From: Oscillospiraceae bacterium
GTDB lineage: Bacteria > Bacillota > Clostridia > Oscillospirales > Oscillospiraceae
Assembly: GCA_009777775.1 (NCBI GenBank)
Contig: WRLE01000001.1
Coordinates: forward strand, 124,001-188,000
Reading direction: 5' to 3'
DNA: 64,000 nucleotides
Shown here: positions 53,440 through 62,781 of the stretch, one piece after another
Numbering within the stretch: the stretch's first letter is position 1
How the letters are laid out: each line of letters begins with the position of its first letter
The notes under the pieces: model-generated
The model's database searches: none
What the model was told of the DNA's origin: nothing
Seen by the model: the letters and a program-made list of their open reading frames with translations, nothing else
Made by a program: the position numbers and the translations under genes

Positions 53440-54760
53440 TTCGCATTTTACATATGAAAAACCCATCTGTGCCATGTTTATGAGGCCATAATGTTATCAT
53501 ACCGGAAGAAACATTGCCGATTTCGGGGAGCTCGAAGCTTACTGGTGAAAACTCAGGATGTTCATCTAGAAATGCATTGACAATCTCTTCGTTTTCCTCT
53601 TCTAAGACCGTGCATGTAGAATATAATAGTATTCCACCAACTTTTACATATTTAGACACATTGGACAAAATGCTTTTTTGTAAATTAGTCAGAGCAGTAA
53701 ATGTGATAGGATCTTTATAACGAATATCGGGTTTTTTTCTTATGACACCGATTCCTGAACAAGGGACATCAGCGAGTACAACATCAGCTTTACCCATCAG
53801 TTCGCTATGATATGTACTTCCATCCATGACCGATGTTTCCACGATGGTGATGTTTAGGCGATTTTGTCCCTCGTTTATAGCTATGAGTTTTTTTTGATTC
53901 AGATCACAAGCTAGTATATGTCCAGTATTTTCCATGGAAATGGCAGCTGCGAATGATTTTCCACCTGGAGATGAACAAGCATCAATTATATAGTCGCCAG
54001 GAGCGGGTGCTGCAGCGAGTACCGCAAGCTTAGATGCGGCATCTTGTATATAAATACTCCCATTTAAGAATACATCCAATTCGTTGATTTTGCCTGGGTT
54101 AAACAATTCAACACAATTGTGAAGCCATTTGTGCTTTAAAGCTTTGATTCCTTGATTTTCTAGGCTTTCCATTACAGAGTCCAAATCCGATAATAAAGTG
54201 TTGACTTGGGCGGTAATGGCTGTTGTGCTACTATTGTTTATTTCCATTAGTGATACAGCATCTTTAATTCCCAATCGCTCACAATAACGAGATACGAGCC
54301 ACTGGGGATGGCTATATTTTATGGACAGGTTTACTATTTCATCGGAATTGGCTGGTTCGGGTATGATGTTTTCAGCTATACTTTGAGAGATTTTTCGCAA
54401 CACAGCATTGACAAACGAAGCTGCGCTGGGATTACTGTATTTTTTCGCCAGCTTAACACCTTCATCAACAATAGCGTTGGATGGAACTCTCGTGAGAAAG
54501 ACTAATTGATATATTGATAGGCGCAATATATCGAGAATCTTGGGATGGAGCTTTTTTAATGCAATATTGGAATAAGATGACGCAATATAATCGCAATATG
54601 CCAAATTCTGTATGACACCGTTTAGAATTGAATTAGCTAAAGCGATGTCAGACTTAATTGTTGCATTGTTTATACTAGCTCCTTTAAGGTTTATAGTGGG
54701 TACCCTGTTTGTGCGTCTATATTCGCCAATTGCTTTGAGAGCGGCTTCTCGAGCTATCAT
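53432..54760 (-). CDS. rsmB: RsmB, 16S rRNA m5C967 methyltransferase
   Basis: 442 aa. An N-terminal NusB-like RNA-binding domain (residues 1-130, SNAIVDEGVKLAKKYS) is joined to a Rossmann methyltransferase with DACSSPGGKSF (SAM motif), ADVPCSGIGVIRKKPD (catalytic Cys) and LYSTCTVLEEENE (second Cys). ATG overlaps the fmt stop (ATGA). The C-terminal KMRRN and its stop run into the repeat array. Confidence 0.95.
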   Translation of the reverse strand: MIAREAALKAIGEYRRTNRVPTINLKGASINNATIKSDIALANSILNGVIQNLAYCDYIASSYSNIALKKLHPKILDILRLSIYQLVFLTRVPSNAIVDEGVKLAKKYSNPSAASFVNAVLRKISQSIAENIIPEPANSDEIVNLSIKYSHPQWLVSRYCERLGIKDAVSLMEINNSSTTAITAQVNTLLSDLDSVMESLENQGIKALKHKWLHNCVELFNPGKINELDVFLNGSIYIQDAASKLAVLAAAPAPGDYIIDACSSPGGKSFAAAISMENTGHILACDLNQKKLIAINEGQNRLNITIVETSVMDGSTYHSELMGKADVVLADVPCSGIGVIRKKPDIRYKDPITFTALTNLQKSILSNVSKYVKVGGILLYSTCTVLEEENEEIVNAFLDEHPEFSPVSFELPEIGNVSSGMITLWPHKHGTDGFFICKMRRN

Positions 54761-55692
54761 TTTGTTTCCTCGCCATCAATGTCAAGCCTTTTTCCCCTGA
54801 GATACTCTGCTGCTGTCATGCGCCTGCTGCCTGGTGCTTGAAGTTCCTTAATGATAATTGTGCCCTTGGAGCAAAGAATCTCGATGCCTTCAGGACCAGT
54901 GGCGATTATGCTGCCTTTTTTACCAGTTATTTCTGATGTCTTTCCAATTTCTACGCTATAAATTTTATGTACAACACCAGCAAGAGCAGTGGTTGCAACA
55001 GGCCAGGAATTTAAGCCTCGAACCTTGTTTTTGATGTTCTGGGGCGTATCTGTCCAATCAATTGGTGTAAAATCCTTTAATAATGGAGGAGCAAAAGATG
55101 CTGCGCTATGGTCTTGGGGAATACTCTTGATATTTCCAGCTACGAAATCAGATAGGGTTTCGCTTAATAAGTCTGCTCCAAGTATACTTAGGCGGTCATG
55201 GAGCATCTCTGTTGTTTCGTCTATTCCAATATTGGTTTCTTTATAAGCAATTATATCGCCAGCGTCAAGCTCTTCGGACATCATCATTGATGTGACTCCT
55301 GTTTTTATTTCACCATTCATAATTGCCCAATGTATTGGAGCTGCGCCCCTATATTTTGGTAGGAGAGAAGCATGGATATTTATGCAACCATAAGGGGGTA
55401 TTTCTAATATGTTTTTTGGTAAAAGCTTCCCATATGCTACTACGACGATTATATCGGCATCAAGTTTCGCAATTGTATCGTGTATTGATTTATTTTTAAG
55501 TGACGATGGTTGGTATACAGAGATACCATGAGTAAGTGCGACTTCTTTGACAGGGCTGAAACTGACTTTCATCCCTCTGTTTTGCGCTCTGTCAGGTTGC
55601 GTGAACACAGCTATGATTTCGTGACCTTCGCTATATATTCGCTTTAAGGGCGCCAACGCAAACTCTGGTGTGCCCATGAAGATGATTTTCAT
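54757..55692 (-). CDS. fmt: Methionyl-tRNA formyltransferase
   Basis: 311 aa; formylates Met-tRNA for initiation using 10-formyl-THF. Motifs: MKIIFMGTPEFALAPL, NIHASLLPKYRGAAPIHWAI (catalytic His region; Asn-His), GVTSMMMSEELDAGDI and the C-terminal OB-like domain (KGTIIIKELQAPGSRRM). ATG 55692 gives the family N-terminus; GTG 55707 overlaps the GAGGTG ribosome site. The def-fmt-rsmB order is standard. Confidence 0.96.
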   Translation of the reverse strand: MKIIFMGTPEFALAPLKRIYSEGHEIIAVFTQPDRAQNRGMKVSFSPVKEVALTHGISVYQPSSLKNKSIHDTIAKLDADIIVVVAYGKLLPKNILEIPPYGCINIHASLLPKYRGAAPIHWAIMNGEIKTGVTSMMMSEELDAGDIIAYKETNIGIDETTEMLHDRLSILGADLLSETLSDFVAGNIKSIPQDHSAASFAPPLLKDFTPIDWTDTPQNIKNKVRGLNSWPVATTALAGVVHKIYSVEIGKTSEITGKKGSIIATGPEGIEILCSKGTIIIKELQAPGSRRMTAAEYLRGKRLDIDGEETK

Positions 55693-55770
55693 ATATGCAT
55701 ATAACACCTCGATTTTGTTAGAAATGTTTAAATTGTGTCGATATAATAAAATGACTTAGCTTGGGTTATG

Positions 55771-56352
55771 CTAGCTAGTTTGATTTTCATCGACTTGTTT
55801 GTCTTCGACTGTTTTCTCTTCAACTGATTCTTCTTCGTTATTTGCTTCCCTACTGGCGAACATTTCTTCTATTTCCTCTTCTGTGAGATAGCGTTCAACC
55901 AGTGTTTTGAATATAACTCCATTTAGATGGTCAACTTCATGACATACTGCGCGAGCGGTAATATTTTCCACCACCATTTCAAAATCTTTACCAAATCTAT
56001 CTTGGGCGGAGAATTTCACAGTTGCTGGGCGAGTTACGATGCCATATATACCTGGAAAACTCAAACAACCCTCGCTGCTGGAATCCTCCCCTGATTGTTC
56101 TAGGATTACGGGATTAATTAATTCGATGATTTGCTCTTCCATATCATCGCTTTCAATATTTATGTCAACGATGAGCACAACCCTGCGTAAGACACCCACT
56201 TGCGGAGCTGCGAGGCCCAGTCCATTGGCATCTATTAAGGTTTCTCGCATGTCATCGAGGAGGGTATGGAGACGCTTATCAAAATCCGTCACTTTTCGGC
56301 TAGTTTTCAAAAGCGTTGAATCACCATCTTGTAAAATGTTTCTTATTGCCAT
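55771..56352 (-). CDS. def: Peptide deformylase
   Basis: 193 aa; removes the N-formyl group from nascent proteins. The three signature motifs are complete: GLGLAAPQVG, EGCLSFPG (metal Cys) and HEVDHLNG (HExxH). The last 30 residues form an acidic extension (EEEIEEMFASREANNEEESV...) beyond the usual end. It precedes fmt, with which it acts in the formyl-methionine cycle. Confidence 0.96.
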   Translation of the reverse strand: MAIRNILQDGDSTLLKTSRKVTDFDKRLHTLLDDMRETLIDANGLGLAAPQVGVLRRVVLIVDINIESDDMEEQIIELINPVILEQSGEDSSSEGCLSFPGIYGIVTRPATVKFSAQDRFGKDFEMVVENITARAVCHEVDHLNGVIFKTLVERYLTEEEIEEMFASREANNEEESVEEKTVEDKQVDENQTS

Positions 56353-56399
56353 TTTAAATGTCCTTTCGTGTGATAATAGTCATATTTGCAGGCACTGCA

Positions 56400-58643
56400 T
56401 CAATCATAAGCATCGGCATCGGCAAACACTGTAATGCCTTTGCTTTCCTTGGTACGCATGAATTCTTTTACGGTATGCGCTATTATCTGACGTGTGTTTT
56501 TATTGTTTTCACAACTGACCATTACTCTGTATCTATATTGGTTTTTCACTTTCATAACTGGAGCTGGAGCTGGACCTAAAAGTTTTGTCTCTCTATCATT
56601 GCGAAAGTATTCTTCAAGTGCGTATCGTAGCTTATTACATGAGGCAATTATCATGTTTTCATCAATTCCAGAAACAGTTAGTGAAATTAAATCCTTAAAG
56701 GGTGGGCTAGCGAGAGTGCGCCTGTAAAGAATCTCACGTTCATAAAAAGCGAAATAGTCCTGTTTAGAGGCAAGCATTATGACCTCGTGATTCGGGCTGT
56801 ATGTTTGTATAACAGCTCTTCCCAACTTGTCACCCCGACCTGAGCGTCCCACGACTTGGGTGATGAGTGAAAAAGTCCTTTCGTGGGCGCGAAAATCTCC
56901 CATATTCAGCATCGTATCTGCTGAAACAACACCCACCAAGGTTACATTATCAAAGTCGAGACCCTTTGTGACCATTTGCGTGCCTAAAAGTATATTTGCC
57001 TTGTTTTCTCTAAAGCGTGACAATAAAACATCGTGGGAATTTTTCCTTGATACTGTATCTGCATCCATTCTTATTATAGAAATGTCGGGAAAGGCTTCCA
57101 GCAACTCTGATTCTATCTTTTGAGTTCCAGCCCCGAAGTATTTTAGTTTACCCATGCACTCGGGACAATTTGTCGGCTCGGGTATGGAATAACCGCAATA
57201 ATGGCAAAGTAAACGTTTATTTGTTAAATGGTAAGTCATTGAAACGCTGCAATAACGGCAATGATAAGTGTAACCGCAATGGTCGCACACTATAAAGGGA
57301 TTTGTTCCCCGTCGATTTATGAATAAAATGCTCTGTTCATCATTTTTGATGTTTTTATCAAGCTCGTTGACAAGCAAATCGCTAAGAGAGCCCCCATTAC
57401 CGTTTTTTGCTTCGTCCTTCATATCGATGGTTATTACTGAAGGTAATTCTCTCTCATTATATCTCTTTAGTATTTCCACTAGGGTATAATTATTTGAAAG
57501 AGCATTATACATACTATCCACAGAGGGTGTGGCTGAAGATAATAGCAAGAGACCTCCTGCACGGGTCACACGATGCTTGGCGATGTCACGAGCGTGATAT
57601 CGTGGACTGCTTTCAGATTTGTAAGTATGCTCCTGTTCTTCATCGATAACGATTAAACCTATGTTGGAAATTGGAGCAAATACCGCCAAGCGTGTTCCCA
57701 CTACGACACGTACTGCCCCTCTACGAATGCGTTTCCATTCATCATAACGCTCGCCAAGGCTAAGAGCACTGTGTAAAACTGCAATAAGATCACCAAAATA
57801 TGCGGCGAAAATTCCCACTAACTGTGGTGTCAAGGCTATTTCCGGAACCAAAACAATGGCAGTCTTATCAAGGAGAAGTGCAGCTTCAATGAGCTTGATA
57901 TATACATGGGTCTTTCCGCTACCGGTTACCCCATATAATAACGCTGCCTCCGGCTCATTGCTTTTAAGTAAATCCAGCAATTTATAAAAGGCGGCGCTTT
58001 GTTCGTTGTTTAATGTGATATTTTGAGATTTTACATGTGGAGACACTTCAGGTCGTCTGAATTTTTCGTGGTTCTCAATGTATATAAGACCTTGTTTTTC
58101 GAGGGTTTTTACCGTAGCGGATGTGGACTGTGTAATGAAACATAGCTCCCTTAGGCTCATACTTTCTGTGGAAGCAAGAAGCTTCATTATTGCAGCTTGC
58201 CTCGGTGCGCTTTTTTCTTTTTCATTCGCAAAGGTAATTGCTTCGTCATTACTTATTTTCAAAACAACTACATTAGTGGTAATATCTCCCACCCGCCTGG
58301 CACCGCGAAATGACCACATTCCCGCTGGTAACATAACCCGAAGTGCATCGAACACAGTACAAAAGAACCTGTCGCTCATCCACAATGCAAGTCTCAAATT
58401 TTCATCGCTATATATGGGTTCATCATCAAGAAAAGATGAAATTGATTTTAGTTTTGTTAATTCGCTGCTTTCGCCAACGGAAAGAATAACACCCGGACTT
58501 ATTTTGTTACCTTTCCCAAAGGGTACCATCACCCTCATACCAGGAGAAGCTTTATCGATAAACTGTTCTGGTATTATATAGTCATAAGGTTTATCGATGT
58601 GGTATGTTGCTGAAGAAACAGCGATTTTAGATATGGCAGGCAA
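56400..58643 (-). CDS. priA: PriA, primosomal helicase
   Basis: 747 aa; restarts stalled replication forks by loading the replicative helicase. The N-terminal DNA-binding domain is followed by helicase motifs GVTGSGKTHVYI (Walker A), DEEQEHTYK (DEEH box variant) and TQMVTKGLDFDNV, and a zinc module with eight Cys (CDHCGY, CRYCS, CHYCGY, CPEC). TTG 58643 is preferred over TTG 58649: AGGAGG is seven bases before it and the product starts MPAISKIAV. Confidence 0.95.
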   Translation of the reverse strand: MPAISKIAVSSATYHIDKPYDYIIPEQFIDKASPGMRVMVPFGKGNKISPGVILSVGESSELTKLKSISSFLDDEPIYSDENLRLALWMSDRFFCTVFDALRVMLPAGMWSFRGARRVGDITTNVVVLKISNDEAITFANEKEKSAPRQAAIMKLLASTESMSLRELCFITQSTSATVKTLEKQGLIYIENHEKFRRPEVSPHVKSQNITLNNEQSAAFYKLLDLLKSNEPEAALLYGVTGSGKTHVYIKLIEAALLLDKTAIVLVPEIALTPQLVGIFAAYFGDLIAVLHSALSLGERYDEWKRIRRGAVRVVVGTRLAVFAPISNIGLIVIDEEQEHTYKSESSPRYHARDIAKHRVTRAGGLLLLSSATPSVDSMYNALSNNYTLVEILKRYNERELPSVITIDMKDEAKNGNGGSLSDLLVNELDKNIKNDEQSILFINRRGTNPFIVCDHCGYTYHCRYCSVSMTYHLTNKRLLCHYCGYSIPEPTNCPECMGKLKYFGAGTQKIESELLEAFPDISIIRMDADTVSRKNSHDVLLSRFRENKANILLGTQMVTKGLDFDNVTLVGVVSADTMLNMGDFRAHERTFSLITQVVGRSGRGDKLGRAVIQTYSPNHEVIMLASKQDYFAFYEREILYRRTLASPPFKDLISLTVSGIDENMIIASCNKLRYALEEYFRNDRETKLLGPAPAPVMKVKNQYRYRVMVSCENNKNTRQIIAHTVKEFMRTKESKGITVFADADAYD

Positions 58644-58719
58644 AACCAAACCTCCTCGGTGGATTTACATACTTGACATAGAGTAATAAGCAATTAATAC
58701 TACTCTTTATTTGTCATTA

Positions 58720-58941
58720 TTAATCGTTTTCATCGAAATCTTCATCATTTTCGGGTATGGTAATCCTCAACTCTCCATCTGCAATTTCTTCTATTGCTCT
58801 GGAAACAGGTTTATAATCGAATGTTTCTTCCCTTTCAATGGCTTTTACGGAAATATCTCGAGCGCGCCGGGCAATGATATTAACAAGCAAGTAACGGCTA
58901 TCGACTTGGTTTAATAGGTCTGAAAGCGATGGGTATAACAT
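58720..58941 (-). CDS. rpoZ: RNA polymerase omega subunit
   Basis: 73 aa (MLYPSLSDLLNQVDSRYLLV, IIARRARDIS, KPVSRAIEEIADG): the standard omega fold, with an acidic tail (ENDEDFDEND). ATG 58941 follows AGAGG with ten bases spacing; an ATG six codons upstream (58959) is also in frame. The gmk-rpoZ-priA order is typical. Confidence 0.94.
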   Translation of the reverse strand: MLYPSLSDLLNQVDSRYLLVNIIARRARDISVKAIEREETFDYKPVSRAIEEIADGELRITIPENDEDFDEND

Positions 58942-58990
58942 ATAATCAAATCCTCTCATAATTAGGTTAATATTCGTTTTCTAAAGAGCT

Positions 58991-59548
58991 TCACGCATCT
59001 AAAATGTCCATTATTTCCATAGCTGCTCTGATATAATCGTCGTTTACTACGATATGGGTAAACAAGGAACTTTGGGCAAGCTCCTCTTTTGCACGTTCTA
59101 GGCGAGCCGTTAGCTGCTGCTGGGTGTCTGTTCCTCTTCCCCGCAAGCGACGTTCAAGCTCCTCCATGTCGGGAGGTACTATCAATATAGCAAGTATATC
59201 ATAGTCGAGGCTAAGAATCTGTTTCGCTCCTTGTACCTCTATCTCCAGTATTACATCCTGACCTGCTTCCACTAGATCATAAATGGGTTTTTTTGGTGTT
59301 CCATAATACTCTCCAATGTATTCGGCATATTCTAAAAATTCGTCATCCTCTATCATTTCCAAGAAACGTTCACGGCTAACAAAATAATAGGAAACACCAT
59401 GGAGTTCATCAACTCTCGGTTGGCGCGTTGTCACTGAGATTGATGTATTAATCTCTGGCCGCTGCTGTTTCATGTAGTCTAGTATTGTACCTTTTCCTGT
59501 CCCAGACGGAGCAGCTATAACAATTAGTCTTCCCTTTTTATTGTTCAT
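58991..59548 (-). CDS. gmk: Guanylate kinase
   Basis: 185 aa; GMP to GDP. P-loop [10 protein letters not shown] near residue 11, [20 protein letters not shown] (GMP-binding), and [11 protein letters not shown]. The start is ATG 59548 behind GGGGATG; it overlaps the last codons of remA by 11 bases. Confidence 0.96.
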   Translation of the reverse strand: MNNKKGRLIVIAAPSGTGKGTILDYMKQQRPEINTSISVTTRQPRVDELHGVSYYFVSRERFLEMIEDDEFLEYAEYIGEYYGTPKKPIYDLVEAGQDVILEIEVQGAKQILSLDYDILAILIVPPDMEELERRLRGRGTDTQQQLTARLERAKEELAQSSLFTHIVVNDDYIRAAMEIMDILDA

Positions 59549-59810
59549 TAGCAACATCCCCTGTATCGCTATCATTTTTGTCGCTTAGTCTTCCGGCAAT
59601 TGTTTCTGGAAGTATAGCTGATAAAATAATGCAACCATTGTCAGTGACGATGACAGCTCGTGTACGGCGGCCATATGTGGCATCAATGAGCATATTTTTT
59701 CCCCGTGCGTCGCTTATTACTCTTTTTATGGGTGCTGATTCTGGACTCACAATGGCAATTATCCTTTCTGCGGAAACAATGTTACCAAAACCAATGTTTA
59801 TAAGACGCAT
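59538..59810 (-). CDS. remA: RemA-like regulatory protein (DUF370)
   Basis: 90 aa. [20 protein letters not shown] and [20 protein letters not shown] are the family hallmarks. RemA of Bacillus subtilis forms a ring that binds DNA and activates matrix and osmoprotection genes. The C-terminal 15 residues ([15 protein letters not shown]) are an extension. It sits between yicC and gmk as usual. Confidence 0.92.
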   Translation of the reverse strand: MRLINIGFGNIVSAERIIAIVSPESAPIKRVISDARGKNMLIDATYGRRTRAVIVTDNGCIILSAILPETIAGRLSDKNDSDTGDVANEQ

Positions 59811-59851
59811 ATGGATTACCCTCGTTTCAAAGTAATAGTGCTACAGAAGAC

Positions 59852-60730
59852 TCATTCGATATTTTGTGCCATTTCGCGAATCTTCTCTATTTCCGCCTTT
59901 AAATCGACAATTGTTTTTGACATTTGACCGTCATTTCCCTTTGAGCCTATAGTATTGGCTTCCCGATTAAACTCTTGCAACAAGAAATCGATTTTTCTCC
60001 CTATTGGTTCATCGCTTTCAAGGAGCTCTTGGAGCTGCTTTATATGGCTCTTTAACCTTACTATTTCTTCATTGATCGCAACACGGTCAGCAAAAATCGC
60101 AACTTCGGTCATGAGCCGTTGCTCATCGATGTCCGATGTTTGTAAAAACTCTCTAAGCTTTTCTTCGAGTCTATTTTTATAGCTATCCACTGTGCGTGGA
60201 GAGAGTTCCTCAGCAATCAAAGTGAGTGAAGTAATCTCATCAAGGCGCTTTTTGACATCATCTAAGAGAATGGCACCTTCCCTTTCGCGCATTTGTGAAA
60301 AATGGTCTAAGGCTTCCTTTAATACAGAGCATATTTTTTCAGATAATTCCTTTGGGTCGGTTTCTATTTTTTCCGCAGATAGTACATCAGGAAACTTTGC
60401 GATGTCAATGACACTTATTTCATCGCTCAATTGGTTGTCTTTTGCTAATTGACGTAAGCTATCAATATATGCTTGGGCAAGATGGCTGTTTACTTTGATT
60501 TCAATATCCTTCGACTTTGATGTATCAATGGTGATGAATACATCCACCTTTCCTCTGGAAATGCTCTTGCCCACCATAGACTTTAGTTCCTCTTCGATGG
60601 CTAGATACATACGTGGTATCCGTACGGAACACTCTAGATATCTACTGTTTACGCTTTTCAGCTCAATGGAAATATCTATTTGCCCAAAACTACCCTTTGC
60701 CATGCCATATCCTGTCATGCTCTTTATCAT
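59852..60730 (-). CDS. yicC: YicC-family endoribonuclease
   Basis: 292 aa. IKSMTGYGMAKGSFGQIDIS, SVNSRYLECSVRIP and the C-terminal KIDFLLQEFNREANTIGSKG match the YicC/DUF1732 family, members of which act as RNases on small RNAs. ATG 60730 follows AAAAGGA; upstream in-frame codons are not conserved. It starts eight bases after the preceding membrane-protein gene. Confidence 0.95.
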   Translation of the reverse strand: MIKSMTGYGMAKGSFGQIDISIELKSVNSRYLECSVRIPRMYLAIEEELKSMVGKSISRGKVDVFITIDTSKSKDIEIKVNSHLAQAYIDSLRQLAKDNQLSDEISVIDIAKFPDVLSAEKIETDPKELSEKICSVLKEALDHFSQMREREGAILLDDVKKRLDEITSLTLIAEELSPRTVDSYKNRLEEKLREFLQTSDIDEQRLMTEVAIFADRVAINEEIVRLKSHIKQLQELLESDEPIGRKIDFLLQEFNREANTIGSKGNDGQMSKTIVDLKAEIEKIREMAQNIE

Positions 60731-60737
60731 GTTTATT

Positions 60738-61253
60738 TTATCCTTTTCGTAGAGACTTGGAAACACGTTCTATATAGAACCAAATTAGCTTAGAGTACCC
60801 ATAATCGAATAATGCGAAGATACCGCTTGTTAGAACATGAACAATCCATTTATTTGTATTTTTAATTTGTGGCATCATCAATAGATTTTCAAAAAGTAGC
60901 ATAAAAATGAACAGCGCCAGATTAAAAGATAGAAGCTTCAAAAAGCATCGATAAAAAAGATTGTTTATACGTTCTATTAAGGTTTTTATGATGGGATAGT
61001 AGCCAAAAAAGAATATGTAAATGAGTGGTGAAAACTTGTCTGCAGCCAAAAGCATTCCCAATATCGCACTTGCTCCATATATGCAGATACTTTCTAGCAT
61101 ACCAATTTCAATGACCGCTGCAGCGACGAGAATAGATGAAAATGCAACGATGCCTAGCTGTCCCGTAGGGATAAAGCCTGCTATGCATATCACCGTGACG
61201 CTAAGGGCAACGAAAATCGACGATAAGGCGAGTTTCCATGTTTTTTTACCCAT
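60738..61253 (-). CDS. Small integral membrane protein, ECF-S-component-like topology
   Basis: 171 aa with five to six helices (LALSSIFVALSVTVICIAGF, QLGIVAFSSILVAAAVIEIG, ...). The opening pattern ALSSIFVAL...FIPTGQLG is reminiscent of Clostridial proteins related to ECF transporter substrate-binding subunits, but no ligand or energising ATPase is visible here. ATG 61253 lies behind AAGGTGG; the GTG nine bases upstream overlaps this site. Confidence 0.7.
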   Translation of the reverse strand: MGKKTWKLALSSIFVALSVTVICIAGFIPTGQLGIVAFSSILVAAAVIEIGMLESICIYGASAILGMLLAADKFSPLIYIFFFGYYPIIKTLIERINNLFYRCFLKLLSFNLALFIFMLLFENLLMMPQIKNTNKWIVHVLTSGIFALFDYGYSKLIWFYIERVSKSLRKG

Positions 61254-61278
61254 GTATTCCACCTTGTATATTCAATGG

Positions 61279-61884
61279 TTAACGGCAGCGACAAAACATA
61301 TTCATGCACATCATTGCAGTGCAAAGGTCGCAAGGACTCATGCCTCGATTGGCAGTTTGCCAAGCAGCCGGTCTTCTATACATGGAACCACTTTGATTCA
61401 TCATATTCATGGCATGCCTGTATTCTGGGTTGGATGGGTCCATGCTCACCGCAGTTTGGAAATACCTTCGAGCATCATCCAGCCACCCCTTCCTATAATG
61501 AACGCTTCCCATTAAAAAGTTCCATTCGGCGTTTCTTGTGGAAAAGGACTCCAGTAATTGCTCAGCAAGGCGAATGTTTCCGCTATTAATCGCCACGCGT
61601 ATCCTTGCGCTTTCGTTGGTGGAGCCAGACGAACTGCTATATGCTCCTCCGGTACTCTGCCTATAAAAGTTGCTGCTTCCGCTTCCACTTCCGCTTTCCC
61701 GAGACCTCATAATAACATCGTAGGCTTCATTGATTTCCTTCATTTTCTCTTGGGCGAGATCTGCTAAGGGGTTGTTGTGATAATTGTCCGGATGGTATTT
61801 CCGCACAAGATCGCGATATGCTTTTTTGACCTCATCGTCAGACGCTCTCGAGGACACACCGAGAATATCATATGGGTCGTTCAT
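61279..61884 (-). CDS. DnaJ-domain protein with TPR-like segment and Cys-rich tail
   Basis: 201 aa. Residues 1-65 are a J domain ([23 protein letters not shown] in KYHPDNYH). A Ser/Gly linker leads to a helical region with a TPR-like motif ([34 protein letters not shown]) and a Cys-rich end ([17 protein letters not shown]) that may bind metal or lipid. This J-protein type, next to a DUF5685 gene, is recurrent in Clostridia. The ATG overlaps the DUF5685 stop by four bases. Confidence 0.88.
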   Translation of the reverse strand: MNDPYDILGVSSRASDDEVKKAYRDLVRKYHPDNYHNNPLADLAQEKMKEINEAYDVIMRSRESGSGSGSSNFYRQSTGGAYSSSSGSTNESARIRVAINSGNIRLAEQLLESFSTRNAEWNFLMGSVHYRKGWLDDARRYFQTAVSMDPSNPEYRHAMNMMNQSGSMYRRPAAWQTANRGMSPCDLCTAMMCMNMFCRCR

Positions 61885-62771
61885 CGATCAATTCCATTCC
61901 TTGCTTTTGTTTTATGTGGCGGCCAACTTCCATCCATTACGCTATCGGATACATAGGGCATACCTAAATAGATGACATTTCCAACAATCTGGGTCCAAGG
62001 ATTTTCGGGGAGCAAATCGAATGCCAAACCAATCAGGTTTCCCGAATGAATCAGAGTGGATTTTACAAGGTTTGATGCGTTTTTTGTTAATTTTCCATTC
62101 TCGGGAGGATATCTAACTGCTACTGCATTGTAACGATTGCCTTTCAAATCCTTTTCCAAATCATCGCAGGCATCGACGATATAAATCCATCGTCCTAAAT
62201 GATATAAGAGCTCCTCCATGGGGCGGCTTTTTGTCTCAGGTAAGTCTTCGGCTATTGCAGCAGGAAGTATTTGTGCAAAAAAATCAGCAGCAGCGTCAAG
62301 GGAAGTTTCGTCATTGGCTTCATATTGTGCCAATGAGGCGAGGGATTGACGCACTGTGATGTCAAACTGTGGAAAATCTCTAGCAGCTTTTTTGTATGCT
62401 CTCCTTAATAAAAAAGAAAAGGCTCTATTGGGTATGCTCTTTAAAAATGATTCGTCTGATATGTTATCTTTTAGTTTCCACCAGGTCAAAATAACATTAT
62501 ATGCTGCACAGCTGTCAAAAGCAGCGCTTTCAGTGCAGTAGTTTTTTTTCTTTATGGGACTAGCAATGCATCTTTTCTTTGAGATTTTTGGCTCCTGCTC
62601 GCTATCCCAAAAAAGCATCGATAAAAACACCAATTCATAATTGAGAATAAACCTGGAAATTAAGCCATACTTTTTCTTTAGACAATGGCACAATCCGCAG
62701 TAGCAAGCTTTGAAAAGCTCCAGCTCATTGACTCTTAACTCCCCCTCAAAGGGGCGTATATATCCGAACAT
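61881..62771 (-). CDS. DUF5685 family protein
   Basis: 296 aa. [20 protein letters not shown] and [20 protein letters not shown], with a Cys cluster (CYCGLCHC), then a helical core with [20 protein letters not shown], where the Asp-rich motif resembles isoprenoid-synthase-like folds. Function unknown. Co-transcribed with the J-domain gene downstream. Confidence 0.85.
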   Translation of the reverse strand: MFGYIRPFEGELRVNELELFKACYCGLCHCLKKKYGLISRFILNYELVFLSMLFWDSEQEPKISKKRCIASPIKKKNYCTESAAFDSCAAYNVILTWWKLKDNISDESFLKSIPNRAFSFLLRRAYKKAARDFPQFDITVRQSLASLAQYEANDETSLDAAADFFAQILPAAIAEDLPETKSRPMEELLYHLGRWIYIVDACDDLEKDLKGNRYNAVAVRYPPENGKLTKNASNLVKSTLIHSGNLIGLAFDLLPENPWTQIVGNVIYLGMPYVSDSVMDGSWPPHKTKARNGIDR

Positions 62772-62781
62772 ATATTTACAG